Assembly: GCA_015064285.1 (NCBI GenBank)
Contig: SVSN01000014.1
Location: forward strand, 1-55,788
Direction: 5' to 3'
Length of the DNA stretch: 55,788 nt
Source of the DNA: Oscillospiraceae bacterium
Lineage (GTDB): Bacteria; Bacillota; Clostridia; Oscillospirales; CAG-272
Shown: piece after piece, positions 8,890 to 17,042 of the stretch
Layout of the letters: each line of letters opens with the position of its first letter
Numbering within the stretch: position 1 is the first letter of the stretch
Translations under genes and position numbers: made by a program
Notes under the pieces: generated by a model
Told to the model about the DNA's origin: nothing
What the model saw: only the letters and a program-made list of their open reading frames with translations
Databases searched by the model: none

Positions 8890-9834
8890 TCAGCCGCCGA
8901 TAACGCCCTTTTCGGTGAAGTACTTCACTGCACCGGGATGCATGGGAGTGGAGATACCGTCGGTAGCCTTTTCCAGAACCAGTTCAGCACCCTTTGCGTG
9001 TGCGGTGGTGATGTCGGCCAGGTTTTCGTAGATACCCTTGGTGATGTTGTATACGGTTTCTTCGTCCAGGTCAGCGTCACAGATCAGAGTAGCCATAACA
9101 GCAACGGTGGTAACGTCTTCCTTGATGTTTTCGTATACGGTGCCTGCGGGCATCTTGTATTCGGTGTAGTAACCGTAGTTTTCCTGCAGCCATGCCAGTT
9201 CAGCGGCGTCGATGGACAGGATGGTGAAGTCAGTAGAGGTAGCCAGTTCGGTGATGGCAACGGTGGGAGCACCGGCAGTGCAGAAGAATGCGTCCAGCTG
9301 GCCGTCCTTGAACTTGTCAGCGGAGTCGGTGAAGCCCAGGTTCTGCTTCTGGATATCGTCAAAGGTCATGCCGTATGCTTCGAAAATCTGCGCAGCGTTG
9401 AATTCGGTACCGGAACCAACGTCACCAACAGATACAACCTTGCCCTTCAGATCGGCGATGGAGTTGATACCGGTCTTGGCAACGATCTGGATGGTTTCGG
9501 GGTACATGGTACAGATAGCGGCGAAGGAGGTGATAGCGCCTTCATCAGCGAAAGTGTTGGTGCCGTTGTAGGCATAGTCCATAACGTCGTTCTGAACGAT
9601 GGCCAGGTTTACGTCGCCGGAGTCGATCAGCTGGATGTTGGCCTTGGAAGCGCCGGTGGACTGTACGCCGATTTCAACGCCGGCCTTGTCCTTCAGCACC
9701 TGGGTGAATGCGATACCGAATGCGTAGTAGGTACCGGTTTCGGAGCCGGTAGCCATGAACAGCTTGCCGCCGCCGCAGGAAGTCAGGCAGGTCAGCATGC
9801 ATACTGCCAGGATCAGAGCAAAAATCTTTTTCAT
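8890..9834 (-). CDS. TAXI-family TRAP solute-binding lipoprotein
   Basis: Extracytoplasmic solute receptor of the TRAP transporter. The 314-residue product has a signal peptide with lipobox LTSC (about residues 17-20), then the TAXI hallmark FMATGSETGTYYAFG and the VSVGDVGSGTEFNA stretch that lines the ligand site in this family. GAAAGGA precedes the ATG at 9834. It is first in its operon, with a good promoter at 9932-9960. About 150 bases separate it from the DUF1850 gene; I see no clear terminator there. Confidence 0.93.
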   Translation of the reverse strand: MKKIFALILAVCMLTCLTSCGGGKLFMATGSETGTYYAFGIAFTQVLKDKAGVEIGVQSTGASKANIQLIDSGDVNLAIVQNDVMDYAYNGTNTFADEGAITSFAAICTMYPETIQIVAKTGINSIADLKGKVVSVGDVGSGTEFNAAQIFEAYGMTFDDIQKQNLGFTDSADKFKDGQLDAFFCTAGAPTVAITELATSTDFTILSIDAAELAWLQENYGYYTEYKMPAGTVYENIKEDVTTVAVMATLICDADLDEETVYNITKGIYENLADITTAHAKGAELVLEKATDGISTPMHPGAVKYFTEKGVIGG

Positions 9835-9931
9835 GATGGGGATTCCTTTCTCAAATCATGTTGATGCAATAATTTTGCAGTTTTTATTCCGGAAGCTGCA
9901 AATGACACAGCCTGAACCGGAGATATGTTCT

Positions 9932-9960
9932 ATTTTACAATACTTTTTTGAATAAGTCAA
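9932..9960 (-). promoter_or_regulatory. Promoter of the TRAP-TAXI operon
   Basis: Read on the minus strand: TTGACT (9960-9955), 17-base spacer, TAAAAT (9937-9932). Confidence 0.7.
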
Positions 9961-10030
9961 TAGCCAAAAATGCGATTTACGAATAATATACATATATTTA
10001 TCATATATTTCCCGTAATTTGGCAAAATCC

Positions 10031-10059
10031 TTGTCAAAACCGCCTCTCTGTGGTAAAAT
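10031..10059 (+). promoter_or_regulatory. Promoter of the TIGR01212 radical SAM gene
   Basis: TTGTCA (10031-10036), 17-base spacer, TAAAAT (10054-10059). Confidence 0.65.
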
Positions 10060-10104
10060 AAATAGGAAAGAACCTAACCTGAAAAAGCCGGAGCGTCGCT
10101 GCAT

Positions 10105-11082
10105 ATGATGAATAATCCCTATCCCTATTCCGATACCAACAAGCGGTACTATACCTTCGATTACTATACCAAACACCGCTTCGGCGGCAAGTGCGCCAAG
10201 GCACCGCTGGACATCGGCTGCACCTGTCCCAACAAGGACGGCACCTGCGGCACAGGCGGCTGTATCTACTGCCGGGACGGAAGCCGGAGTGCGGTGGGTG
10301 AAACCATCCGGGAACAGTACGAAAACGCCGCGGCGGTGGCAGAGCGGAAATGGAAGAACCTGGCAGGCATGATCCCCTACTTTCAGTCCGGTACCAACAC
10401 CTACGGTGATCTTGCCGTACTCCGCCGGGCATGGGCAGAAGCCGCTGCCATGGAAGGGGCTGTCATGATCGGTATCGGTACCCGTGCGGACTGTCTCGGG
10501 GAGGATGTACTGGACGCCCTCGCAGAACTTGCCGCAGAAATCCCTGTCATGGTGGAGCTGGGTCTGCAGACCGTGCACGACGAAACGGCCGTGGGGATCA
10601 ACAGAGGCTATAATTTCGCCTGCTTCATGGACGGCTATACCCGGCTGAAGGCCAGAGCGGATGCCATAAACGGCGGTGCTGCCAAAGGATACGGCAGACT
10701 GTCCGTGGGAATCCACCTGATCGGCGGCCTGCCGGGGGAAGACAGGGACATGATGCTGGAAAGTGCACGGCGGGTGGCAGACATGGAACCGGATCTGGTG
10801 AAAATCCACCTGCTGCACATCCTGCGGGAAACCCCTATGGCCGCTCTGTACGAAAGGGGCCTGTATACCCCACTGGAACGGGACCCCTACTGCGAAATCG
10901 TCTGCCGCCAGCTGGAACTGCTGCCGGAGGACACCATCATCGGCCGCATCACCGGCGACGGCAGGGCAGAGGACCTGATCGCCCCCCAGTGGAGCCGCCG
11001 CAAAACAGACGTCGCCAACACCATTGACAAAATGCAGGCAGCGGCGGACACGTGGCAAGGTAAATTAAGAAGTAAGAATTAA
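10105..11082 (+). CDS. TIGR01212-family radical SAM protein (YhcC-like)
   Basis: Radical S-adenosylmethionine enzyme of a widespread family whose substrate is not established to my knowledge. The 325-residue product opens with NKRYYTFDYYTKHRFGGK, typical of the family. Cysteines at CTCPNKDGTCGTGGCIYC (about 39-56) form the iron-sulfur cluster motif, and GIHLIGGLPGE near 210 is the conserved SAM-barrel strand. GGAG lies 11 bases before the ATG. The last codons (K-L-R-S-K-N-stop) come from an AATTAAGAATT-type array, so the C-terminal tail is repeat-derived. A family A repeat follows. Confidence 0.88.
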   Translation: MMNNPYPYSDTNKRYYTFDYYTKHRFGGKCAKAPLDIGCTCPNKDGTCGTGGCIYCRDGSRSAVGETIREQYENAAAVAERKWKNLAGMIPYFQSGTNTYGDLAVLRRAWAEAAAMEGAVMIGIGTRADCLGEDVLDALAELAAEIPVMVELGLQTVHDETAVGINRGYNFACFMDGYTRLKARADAINGGAAKGYGRLSVGIHLIGGLPGEDRDMMLESARRVADMEPDLVKIHLLHILRETPMAALYERGLYTPLERDPYCEIVCRQLELLPEDTIIGRITGDGRAEDLIAPQWSRRKTDVANTIDKMQAAADTWQGKLRSKN

Positions 11083-11095
11083 GAAATAAGAATTT
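11062..11095 (+). repeat. AATTAAGAATT-type array overlapping a gene end
   Basis: Degenerate AAGTAAGAATTAAGAAATAAG units supply the last residues and stop codon of the radical SAM gene and border repeat copy A1. Confidence 0.6.
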
Positions 11096-11365
11096 AGTAA
11101 CCAATGATTCACTATATCATGTAACTTAATCATGCAATCAAAAACCGGCTACGGCGACCAGCAGGTATTCCCTTCGGGAAACCGACCGGCCCCTGGGAGC
11201 TCACTCCACTATTTCTTGGGGCTTGGACAGACATTATCCAGTGGCACATGGAATTGCAAAGACTATATCCTGCCCAAATCCTTCTTAAAGTTTTTGCGGA
11301 GCTTTTTTCAAAAAGCGACCGTTCCCCCGTCTCTCCACCCAAACAGCTTGTACTACTATATTCCA
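11096..11365 (+). repeat. Family A MITE-like repeat, copy A1
   Basis: Contains the family core: CCGGCTACGGCGACCAGC, the UUCG-loop hairpin GGTATTCCCTTCGGGAAACC, GGGAGCTC, GCACATGGAATTGCA and ACTATATCCTGCCCAAA, then a TTTTTTC-AAAAAGCG end. The left end GTAACCAATGATTCACTATAT resembles the terminal inverted repeat of copies A2 and A3; the right end is degenerate. At the variable site it has only GGAGC. It has no credible gene. Confidence 0.75.
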
Positions 11366-11386
11366 CCATAAAAAGGAGACAGAACC

Positions 11387-12250
11387 ATGCGATTCCGGAA
11401 ACCGACAGAAGAAAAGATATACAAGAACAGCGGCGCCGGTTTTGTGGAAGGGGATGTGCAGATGCCCTATCCCAGACTTTGCGCCCACAGAGGATTTTCC
11501 ACCATTGCGCCGGAGAACAGTATGCCGGCGTTCGGAGCGGCTGTGGCGATGGGAGCGGAGGAGATTGAGTTTGACCTCTGGCCTACCGCAGACGGGGAGA
11601 TTGTTTCCTGTCATGACGGCACACTGGACAGAGTTTCCACCGGCTGCGGCAGACTGTCCGACAAAACGCTGGCCGAACTGCTGACATACGACTTCGGCAT
11701 CAAGCACGGGGCACGGTTCGCCGGGATGCAGATCGTCCGGTTTGAGGAAATTCTCGAAAAGCTGGCCGGACGGTGCATCATGAACATCCACATCAAGTCC
11801 GACGAGGAAGGCATCGGTTCCAGAGCCACCACCGCCGCACCTTTCACCAGAGATACCCTGTCCCACATCGTGAATCTGATCCGCCGGTACGACTGCGCGG
11901 GGCACGTGTACTTCATGACGCCCAACCGGGTCATTCTGGGTATCCTGCAGGAAAGTGCACCGGAAATGCACCGGGTTGTGGGCTTCAGCGGCAAACCGGA
12001 GGACATGATCCCCGAAGCACTGGAATTCGGCTGCACCGGTATCCAGCTGTTCAAGCCCTATTTCGATCAGGCAATGGTGGACGAAGCCCATGAAAAGGGA
12101 CTCATCTGCACCGTATTCTGGGCGGACGATCCGGACGAAGCCGAACGCTATCTGGACATGGGCATCGAAACCATCCTGACCAACGACTATCAGGTGGTGG
12201 CAAACCGGGTGAATGACCGCCTGCAGACAAGAGAACGGAATCCCGGATAA
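11387..12250 (+). CDS. Glycerophosphodiester phosphodiesterase family protein
   Basis: Hydrolyses glycerophosphodiesters (deacylated phospholipids or teichoic-acid-like polymers) to glycerol 3-phosphate and an alcohol. The 287-residue TIM barrel has HRGFSTIAPENS (about 33-44) with catalytic His-Arg and the metal ligand Glu. It also has IEFDLWPTADGEIVSCHD (about 63-80) with the second His, and late EAHEKGLICTVFWADDPDEA. There is no signal peptide, so it should be cytoplasmic. AAGGAGA precedes the ATG. It lies just downstream of repeat A1 and 38 bases ahead of an SGNH hydrolase, a likely two-gene operon. Confidence 0.9.
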   Translation: MRFRKPTEEKIYKNSGAGFVEGDVQMPYPRLCAHRGFSTIAPENSMPAFGAAVAMGAEEIEFDLWPTADGEIVSCHDGTLDRVSTGCGRLSDKTLAELLTYDFGIKHGARFAGMQIVRFEEILEKLAGRCIMNIHIKSDEEGIGSRATTAAPFTRDTLSHIVNLIRRYDCAGHVYFMTPNRVILGILQESAPEMHRVVGFSGKPEDMIPEALEFGCTGIQLFKPYFDQAMVDEAHEKGLICTVFWADDPDEAERYLDMGIETILTNDYQVVANRVNDRLQTRERNPG

Positions 12251-12288
12251 GTACAGAACCAATCAAAACTGCCAAAAGAGGTATAAAT

Positions 12289-13338
12289 ATGGAAATTGCC
12301 AAGCTGGACAAAAACTTTACCGTAAAGACAAACATTGAAAGAGAAGGGCTTACCTTTTACGATATCGATGAGGCGCCGTTCCGGATCCACGGGGTTTTCA
12401 GAGAAGGACAGCGGTATGTGCGTATGCCCTATGAAACCGCCAAAAACGTCAGCGACGGTGTGGGCTGGCTCAGCACCCACACGGCAGGGGGCCGGATCCG
12501 TTTTGTGACGGACAGCCCCTATGTTGCCATCAGCATTCAGGTGCGCGGCGGCAGCAAACTGCCCCTGTTTGCCTTCTCCGGCAGCATCGGCTGTGACCTG
12601 TACGGCGGCAAGCGGTACTTCGGCACCTATATCCCCCCCATCGATGTAACCGACCATTATGAGGGCGTGGTGGACATCTTTGACCCGGAAGAAAGGGAAT
12701 ACACCATCAATATGCCCCTGTACAGCGGTGTGGAAAAAGTATATGTGGGCCTCAAAGAGGGCAGCAGCCTGAAGGCGGCTTCCGATTATGCCGTCACCAA
12801 ACCCATCGTATACTACGGTTCCTCCATCACCCACGGGGGCTGTGCTTCCCGTCCCGGCAACAACTACGAAAGCATCATCGGCAGAGAACTGAACTGCGAT
12901 TTCATCAATCTGGGCTTTGCGGGAAACGCCAAAGGGGAAGTGGCCATCGCCGAATACATCGCCTCTCTGGACATGACTGCCTTCGTGTACGACTACGACC
13001 ACAACGCGCCGAACATCGAACACTACAGAGAAACCCATGAGCGGATGTTCAGAATCATCCGTGCCGCCCAGCCGGAGCTGCCTATCATTATGATGACCCG
13101 CCCCAAATTCTATATCACCAGGGAAGAAACAGAACGGCTGCAGATCATGCTGCAGACCTATGAAAACGCCATCGCCGCCGGGGACAGAAACGTGTACTGC
13201 ATCAAAGGTACCGACCTTCTGCCGGCCTCCATCAGAGAGTTCGCCCTGGTGGACAACTGCCACCCCAACGACTGCGGTTTTGCCGCCATTGCAGACATTC
13301 TCGGCGGCAAGCTGAAGGAAATTCTTGGTCTTGCCTGA
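12289..13338 (+). CDS. SGNH/GDSL-family hydrolase
   Basis: Probable esterase or acyl hydrolase. The 349-residue product has an N-terminal beta-rich domain (about 1-175) and a C-terminal SGNH fold. That fold shows YYGSSITHGGCASRPG (about 181-196, block I Ser), NLGFAGNAKGE (block II Gly) and VDNCHPNDCGF (about 323-333, catalytic Asp-x-x-His). The two-domain layout resembles SGNH proteins acting on acylated carbohydrates, but the substrate is unknown. No signal peptide is seen. It follows the GDPD gene closely and ends at a strong bidirectional terminator. Confidence 0.85.
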   Translation: MEIAKLDKNFTVKTNIEREGLTFYDIDEAPFRIHGVFREGQRYVRMPYETAKNVSDGVGWLSTHTAGGRIRFVTDSPYVAISIQVRGGSKLPLFAFSGSIGCDLYGGKRYFGTYIPPIDVTDHYEGVVDIFDPEEREYTINMPLYSGVEKVYVGLKEGSSLKAASDYAVTKPIVYYGSSITHGGCASRPGNNYESIIGRELNCDFINLGFAGNAKGEVAIAEYIASLDMTAFVYDYDHNAPNIEHYRETHERMFRIIRAAQPELPIIMMTRPKFYITREETERLQIMLQTYENAIAAGDRNVYCIKGTDLLPASIREFALVDNCHPNDCGFAAIADILGGKLKEILGLA

Positions 13339-13352
13339 TTCTCCTACAAAAA

Positions 13353-13406
13353 AACGGTGCTGCCATCCCGGAATCTTCACCGGAACGGCCAGCACCGTTT
13401 CTTTTT
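13353..13406. terminator. Bidirectional terminator
   Basis: AACGGTGCTG and CAGCACCGTT form a 10-bp stem with A-runs before it and CTTTTTTT after it, serving the convergent SGNH and binding-protein genes. Confidence 0.8.
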
Positions 13407-13430
13407 TTCTTTATGCTATGTACAGTCGGG

Positions 13431-14918
13431 TTACGGCTGCATATCCTTATAAGCCTGTACCAGCTTGTCAAGGGCAGTCTGGTAGCTCTGTTCTCTGGAG
13501 GCGTACAGGGAAGCATACCCCTGGGTTCCTTCCGCCACGTTGCGCATGATATGCATCATGTTGTTGCAGGAGGAGGAGTTCACGAAGCCGAAGTTGAACA
13601 TGGCGCCGTCCCGGATCAGATCCAGCATCTGTGCGGAAGCCTCGTCCCGGCTGTATTTGGCCTTCATGGCAACTTCAAAGTACGCAGGGGTAACGCTTTT
13701 CCAGGATTCGTATGCCATGGCTTCGGTAACACCGCCCACCAGCTCATTGTTTCCCGCGGTCAGCGGTACACAGAACAGGGAGTAGGCATCCTGGGACAGG
13801 GTCTGGTACTTTTCCTGTGCTTCGTCGTACTTGGCCATGGGCAGAATCCCGTATTCAAAGTCCACTTCCCGCAGTTCTTCCACGGCATAATTCATGGTGG
13901 TAACGTTCAGCAGGGCTCTGCCTTCCTTGAAGGGGGCAAACCAGGTCTTGTCTTCCTGGGACAGTTCCTTTTCGGCAAACACGCCGGGGTTGGTCTTGTT
14001 GTAGAAGGACATCATGCGTTCTGCAATCTCAATGGCCTTGGCATCGCCCATCCGCAGTACCACATTGCCGTCCCCGTCCTTGGCGGTCAGAGGCTGGTCG
14101 TACGCGGCGAAGAAGCAGTCGGATGCATTCCCGATGGGGATAACCAGACCGTATTCGTCGTTCTGATCCATGGTACCGTTACCGTCTACATCCACACTGA
14201 TGCTTTCCGCCAGGGCATACTGGTAGTCATAGGTCCATCGTCCCTCGTTGACCACGCTGTACAGATCTTCCACGGAATGCTTATCCATCATATCCTTATT
14301 CAGGAAGGTACAGAACATGGAGGAAATCATGGTATAGGACAGGTCGCCGCCGGCAAAGTACAGCTGATCGTACAGGGTCAGCTCATCCCGCAGGTTGGAA
14401 TTCCACCAGGGTTTGTCAAAGTTCAGATAGGGCACAGTCAGCAGGTTTGTGAAAAGGCCTTCGGTAGCAAGGGCTGTGATGAAGTAGGCATACCCGGCCA
14501 CCAGCTGATAGGAGGCGTCCCCGGCCTGCACGGCGGTACGGATTTTGTCGTTGAAGGCATTTTCGTTGCCCCAGATACCGGGGGTCTTGAAAGCGTCGAT
14601 GGCAACATCCAGCCGTTCTTCCACGGTGATTTCCCGGTTGTAGATGGCGTCGTTGACGATGTCACCGCTCAGCTCGGGGGTGATCATTTCGTTTTCCCAC
14701 TGGAGGTCTTCTCTGCTGAGAATGGTAAAGGTTTCGCCGGTGAATTTCAGATCGTCCGGCAGGTCGTCCCGGATTTCGGTTTCTTCCGGCTGGGTTTCTT
14801 CCGCTGCGGTATCGGCGGGGTCTGCGGTGGTTTCGGTTCCTTCTCCGCCGCCGCAGGCTGTCATGGCAGGGGTCAGCATCAGTGCGGCAAGCAGCATGGC
14901 AAGCAGTCTTTTCTGCAT
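13431..14918 (-). CDS. Extracellular solute-binding lipoprotein, second orphan paralogue
   Basis: Surface substrate-binding lipoprotein, probably for carbohydrate uptake. The 495 residues begin MQKRLLAMLLAALMLTPAM, with TACGG forming the lipobox, then a Thr/Glu-rich linker and LPDDLKFTGETFTILSRED. DVDGNGTMDQND near 245 matches the Ca-loop-like segment of the paralogue at 121-1590. No permease or ATPase gene is near. A TTGACA promoter lies upstream and a bidirectional terminator downstream, so it is monocistronic. Confidence 0.9.
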   Translation of the reverse strand: MQKRLLAMLLAALMLTPAMTACGGGEGTETTADPADTAAEETQPEETEIRDDLPDDLKFTGETFTILSREDLQWENEMITPELSGDIVNDAIYNREITVEERLDVAIDAFKTPGIWGNENAFNDKIRTAVQAGDASYQLVAGYAYFITALATEGLFTNLLTVPYLNFDKPWWNSNLRDELTLYDQLYFAGGDLSYTMISSMFCTFLNKDMMDKHSVEDLYSVVNEGRWTYDYQYALAESISVDVDGNGTMDQNDEYGLVIPIGNASDCFFAAYDQPLTAKDGDGNVVLRMGDAKAIEIAERMMSFYNKTNPGVFAEKELSQEDKTWFAPFKEGRALLNVTTMNYAVEELREVDFEYGILPMAKYDEAQEKYQTLSQDAYSLFCVPLTAGNNELVGGVTEAMAYESWKSVTPAYFEVAMKAKYSRDEASAQMLDLIRDGAMFNFGFVNSSSCNNMMHIMRNVAEGTQGYASLYASREQSYQTALDKLVQAYKDMQP

Positions 14919-14960
14919 GGTATTTCTCCTTTATATCATGAATATACAAATAGCATTCAT

Positions 14961-14988
14961 ATTATAGCACATTTTGCGTCTGTGTCAA
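14961..14988 (-). promoter_or_regulatory. Promoter of the second binding protein
   Basis: Minus strand: TTGACA (14988-14983), 16-base spacer, TATAAT (14966-14961). Confidence 0.75.
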
Positions 14989-15013
14989 GAGCAGACATAA
15001 TCCGGTACAAAAA

Positions 15014-15043
15014 GCAGCGGTCTCCGTTTCGGGAAACCGCTGC
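15014..15043 (-). terminator. Terminator after the Cys-rich membrane protein
   Basis: GCAGCGG and CCGCTGC close a stable stem. On the minus strand it is followed by TTTTTG. Confidence 0.7.
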
Positions 15044-15058
15044 TTCTGTGTATGGGAC

Positions 15059-15319
15059 TTAAATGGATTCCACTGCTTCTTCGCCTTCGTCTTCTTCGTC
15101 GTCCTGGCAGCAGCAGATAGGTTCGTAGTTTTCGCAGTCTTCTTCAAAGCATTCTTCGTCACAGCCGTCGCATTCTGCGCAGTTGCCGTCACAGTCAAAG
15201 GTGATCTTGAAATACTTCTTGAAAATGGTGTACGCCACTACGATCACAGCAGCGATGCTTACGATGGCACCGATGATCATGAAAATGGTCTTCAGAGAAC
15301 AGCACTTCTTGTTTTCCAT
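15059..15319 (-). CDS. Small acidic, Cys-rich single-pass membrane protein
   Basis: No family recognised. The 86 residues have a short N-terminus MENKKCC, one transmembrane helix (about 10-33), a basic KKYFK stretch, and then a tail rich in Asp/Glu and Cys (CDGNCAECDGCDEECFEEDC, then CCC) with a total of 13 cysteines. The cysteine spacing suggests metal or redox binding, but no known cluster motif fits exactly. It has its own promoter (15406-15433), an AGGTAATATT ribosome site and its own terminator, so it is very likely a real gene. The positive charges after the helix leave topology ambiguous. Confidence 0.7.
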   Translation of the reverse strand: MENKKCCSLKTIFMIIGAIVSIAAVIVVAYTIFKKYFKITFDCDGNCAECDGCDEECFEEDCENYEPICCCQDDEEDEGEEAVESI

Positions 15320-15405
15320 AATATTACCTCCATTATCCCCTGACGGGGCAGATATACAATTCCGGCGTTCCCGTCCGAAAAAACAGGAACAGATTTACAG
15401 GATAA

Positions 15406-15433
15406 GTATACCATAAATTTTCAAAATTGCAAT
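15406..15433 (-). promoter_or_regulatory. Promoter of the Cys-rich membrane protein
   Basis: Minus strand: TTGCAA (15433-15428), 16-base spacer, TATACT (15411-15406). Confidence 0.65.
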
Positions 15434-15519
15434 AGCCAAATCGTGAAAATGATATGAACAAGAAAAGTCAGCCATAGTATACCGCGCCCGTCGGCTGAAT
15501 ATACCGCAAAAATGTACTT

Positions 15520-15800
15520 CTTAAGTCAATGATGATTATCTAAACTGTTTGTAAAGGGGAAACGCGGCTTTCTTGAAATGAAAGCCAAGCGCCGCACACG
15601 GCGCTAAGCAAAGAACTTTTAACATGAGTATTAGCAAGATATAGTATCTGCAATTCCATGTGCATAGTTCCGTTATTCTCCGAGACCTGAGAAATAGTGG
15701 AGCGAGCTCCCAGGGGCCGGTCGGTTTCCCGAAGGGAATACCTGCTGGTCGCCACAGGTCGTTTCTGATTGCGTGATATAGTAAATCATCGTTTACTTAC
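15520..15800 (-). repeat. Family A MITE-like repeat, copy A2 (inverted)
   Basis: A full copy on the minus strand with both ends preserved: GTAAACGATGATTTACTATAT at one end and the complement of AAGTCAATGATGATTATC at the other, an imperfect terminal inverted repeat. The core hairpin GGTATTCCCTTCGGGAAACC is present. At the variable site it carries AGCGCCGCACACGGCGCT (15588-15605). It is inverted relative to the other four copies. Confidence 0.8.
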
Positions 15801-15828
15801 TTCTTAATTTTCACTTCTTATTCTTCAT
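15801..15828. repeat. AATTAAGAATT-type array beside A2
   Basis: TTCTTAATTTTCACTTCTTATTC-type units lie between the outer end of A2 and the stop of the radical SAM activase gene. Confidence 0.5.
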
Positions 15829-16424
15829 CTGCCGCCGCTCCAGGCTTCGTCCAGCAGAACCGCTTCGTTTTCGCCGAACCCGGCGGACAGATCCCAGATG
15901 TGCTGGTTGCGGCTGCCCCGGAACCGGAGGGAAAGATCTCTTTTATCCTGTTCAAACCGGCCGTCCACCAGATACCGGGTTACGGACAGCAGAGCACGGA
16001 CGCCTTCCTCTTTTTCCGCCTTTGCGCGCAGCTGTTCCAGCGTCCAGCCGGAGTAGGTCATCACGTCCAGTCCTCTTTCCGCAGCGCACCGGCCCACTTC
16101 CGCCAGCTCCCCGGCCCAGAGAAAAGGTTCCCCGCCGGAAAAGGTCACGCCCCGCAGAGTGGGGTTTTTGATCAGATTGTCCCAGATCCGTTCCGTAGTG
16201 GTTTCAAAACCGCCGGCCGGATCGTGGCTTTCCGGATTGTGGCAGCCCGGGCACCGGTGGGGACAGCCCTGCACAAACACCACAAACCGGAGTCCCGGCC
16301 CGTCCACGATGGATTCTCTGATAATCCCGTAGAGCCGGATGGGCATGGAAGCAGGCCGCAGTGCCGGATCCTTTTCCGACATGGCCGCCAGCCGCTGGGC
16401 GCTCATGGGTGTATATATGGACAT
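15825..16424 (-). CDS. nrdG: NrdG-like radical SAM activase (anaerobic ribonucleotide reductase activator)
   Basis: Radical SAM enzyme expected to install the glycyl radical on class III ribonucleotide reductase. The start at 16424 follows AAGGAGA; a longer in-frame start at 16472 lacks this. In the 199-residue product, QGCPHRCPGCHNPESHD (about 52-68) holds the CxxxCxxC cluster, and RGVTFSGGEPFLW the SAM-binding GGEP. Its usual partner nrdD is not in this window. The gene is flanked by inverted copies A2 and A3 of the family A repeat. Another glycyl-radical activase is possible but less likely from its length and motif. Confidence 0.85.
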   Translation of the reverse strand: MSIYTPMSAQRLAAMSEKDPALRPASMPIRLYGIIRESIVDGPGLRFVVFVQGCPHRCPGCHNPESHDPAGGFETTTERIWDNLIKNPTLRGVTFSGGEPFLWAGELAEVGRCAAERGLDVMTYSGWTLEQLRAKAEKEEGVRALLSVTRYLVDGRFEQDKRDLSLRFRGSRNQHIWDLSAGFGENEAVLLDEAWSGGR

Positions 16425-16582
16425 ACGGATTTCTCCTTTGATGAAAACTTGTATGGATTTACAGTATACCACGCCGGCGCTTTTTTTTCAAGTAAGAAAT
16501 AAGGAAGTGTGCAGAAATCTCCCTGTACCGGTCCAGGTTATTTCGTGCACGATTTTCAGTGACGAATACCAAATTCCTTCAC

Positions 16583-16602
16583 GGGAGGACCAAGGCCCTC
16601 CC
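16583..16602. repeat. REP-like hairpin
   Basis: GGGAGG and CCTCCC enclose ACCAAGGC. It resembles short palindromes scattered between genes in gut Clostridia and lies in the 618-base gap between nrdG and rbsK, which otherwise holds only repeats and a promoter. Confidence 0.45.
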
Positions 16603-16644
16603 CTACCCAAAACATACATTGGGTTGACAGCACGTGAGTCATCG

Positions 16645-16665
16645 TTTTCTTAATTCATAATTCTT
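16645..16665. repeat. AATTAAGAATT-type array at the left end of A3
   Basis: TTCTTAATTCATAATTCTTA directly borders the left end of copy A3; TTTCTTAATTC follows its right end at 16920. Confidence 0.5.
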
Positions 16666-16920
16666 ATGTAACCGATGATTAACTATATCCTGCAATCGGA
16701 AACCGGCTACGGCGACTGGGGTTGCCGGCCCCCAGGAGCTCGCTTCACTATTCCTTGGGTCTTGGATATACAATATCCAATGGCACATGGAATTGCAGGG
16801 GCTCCATTCTGCAAAAATCCTTTTTAAAGTTTTTGCTCACCCACCAAGGGTGGGTGGGGCTTTATTTCAAAAAGCCGCGTTTCCCTTTTACAAACAGTTT
16901 GGTTAATCATCATTGACTTA
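16666..16920 (+). repeat. Family A MITE-like repeat, copy A3
   Basis: Its ends are ATGTAACCGATGATTAAC and GGTTAATCATCATTGACTTA, giving the clearest terminal inverted repeat (core GATGATTAAC). It has the core CCGGCTACGGCGAC and GCACATGGAATTGCA. At the variable site it carries a different hairpin, CACCCACCAAGGGTGGGTG (16838-16856). Confidence 0.8.
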
Positions 16921-16960
16921 TTTCTTAATTCTTCCCCCCGCATCTTCCCCCACTTCTCCC

Positions 16961-16989
16961 TTGACAAAAGGCGCGGCGGATGGTATCAT
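16961..16989 (+). promoter_or_regulatory. Promoter of the ribokinase operon
   Basis: TTGACA (16961-16966), 17-base spacer, TATCAT (16984-16989). Confidence 0.7.
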
Positions 16990-17042
16990 ATATCTGATAA
17001 AAAGCGACAACCAGCCAACGGAAAGAAAGGATAGAAAACGAT

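Noticed and set aside
15540-15755. 71-codon open frame inside repeat A2
   Set aside because: The frame is not kept in the other family A copies and consists of repeat palindromes.
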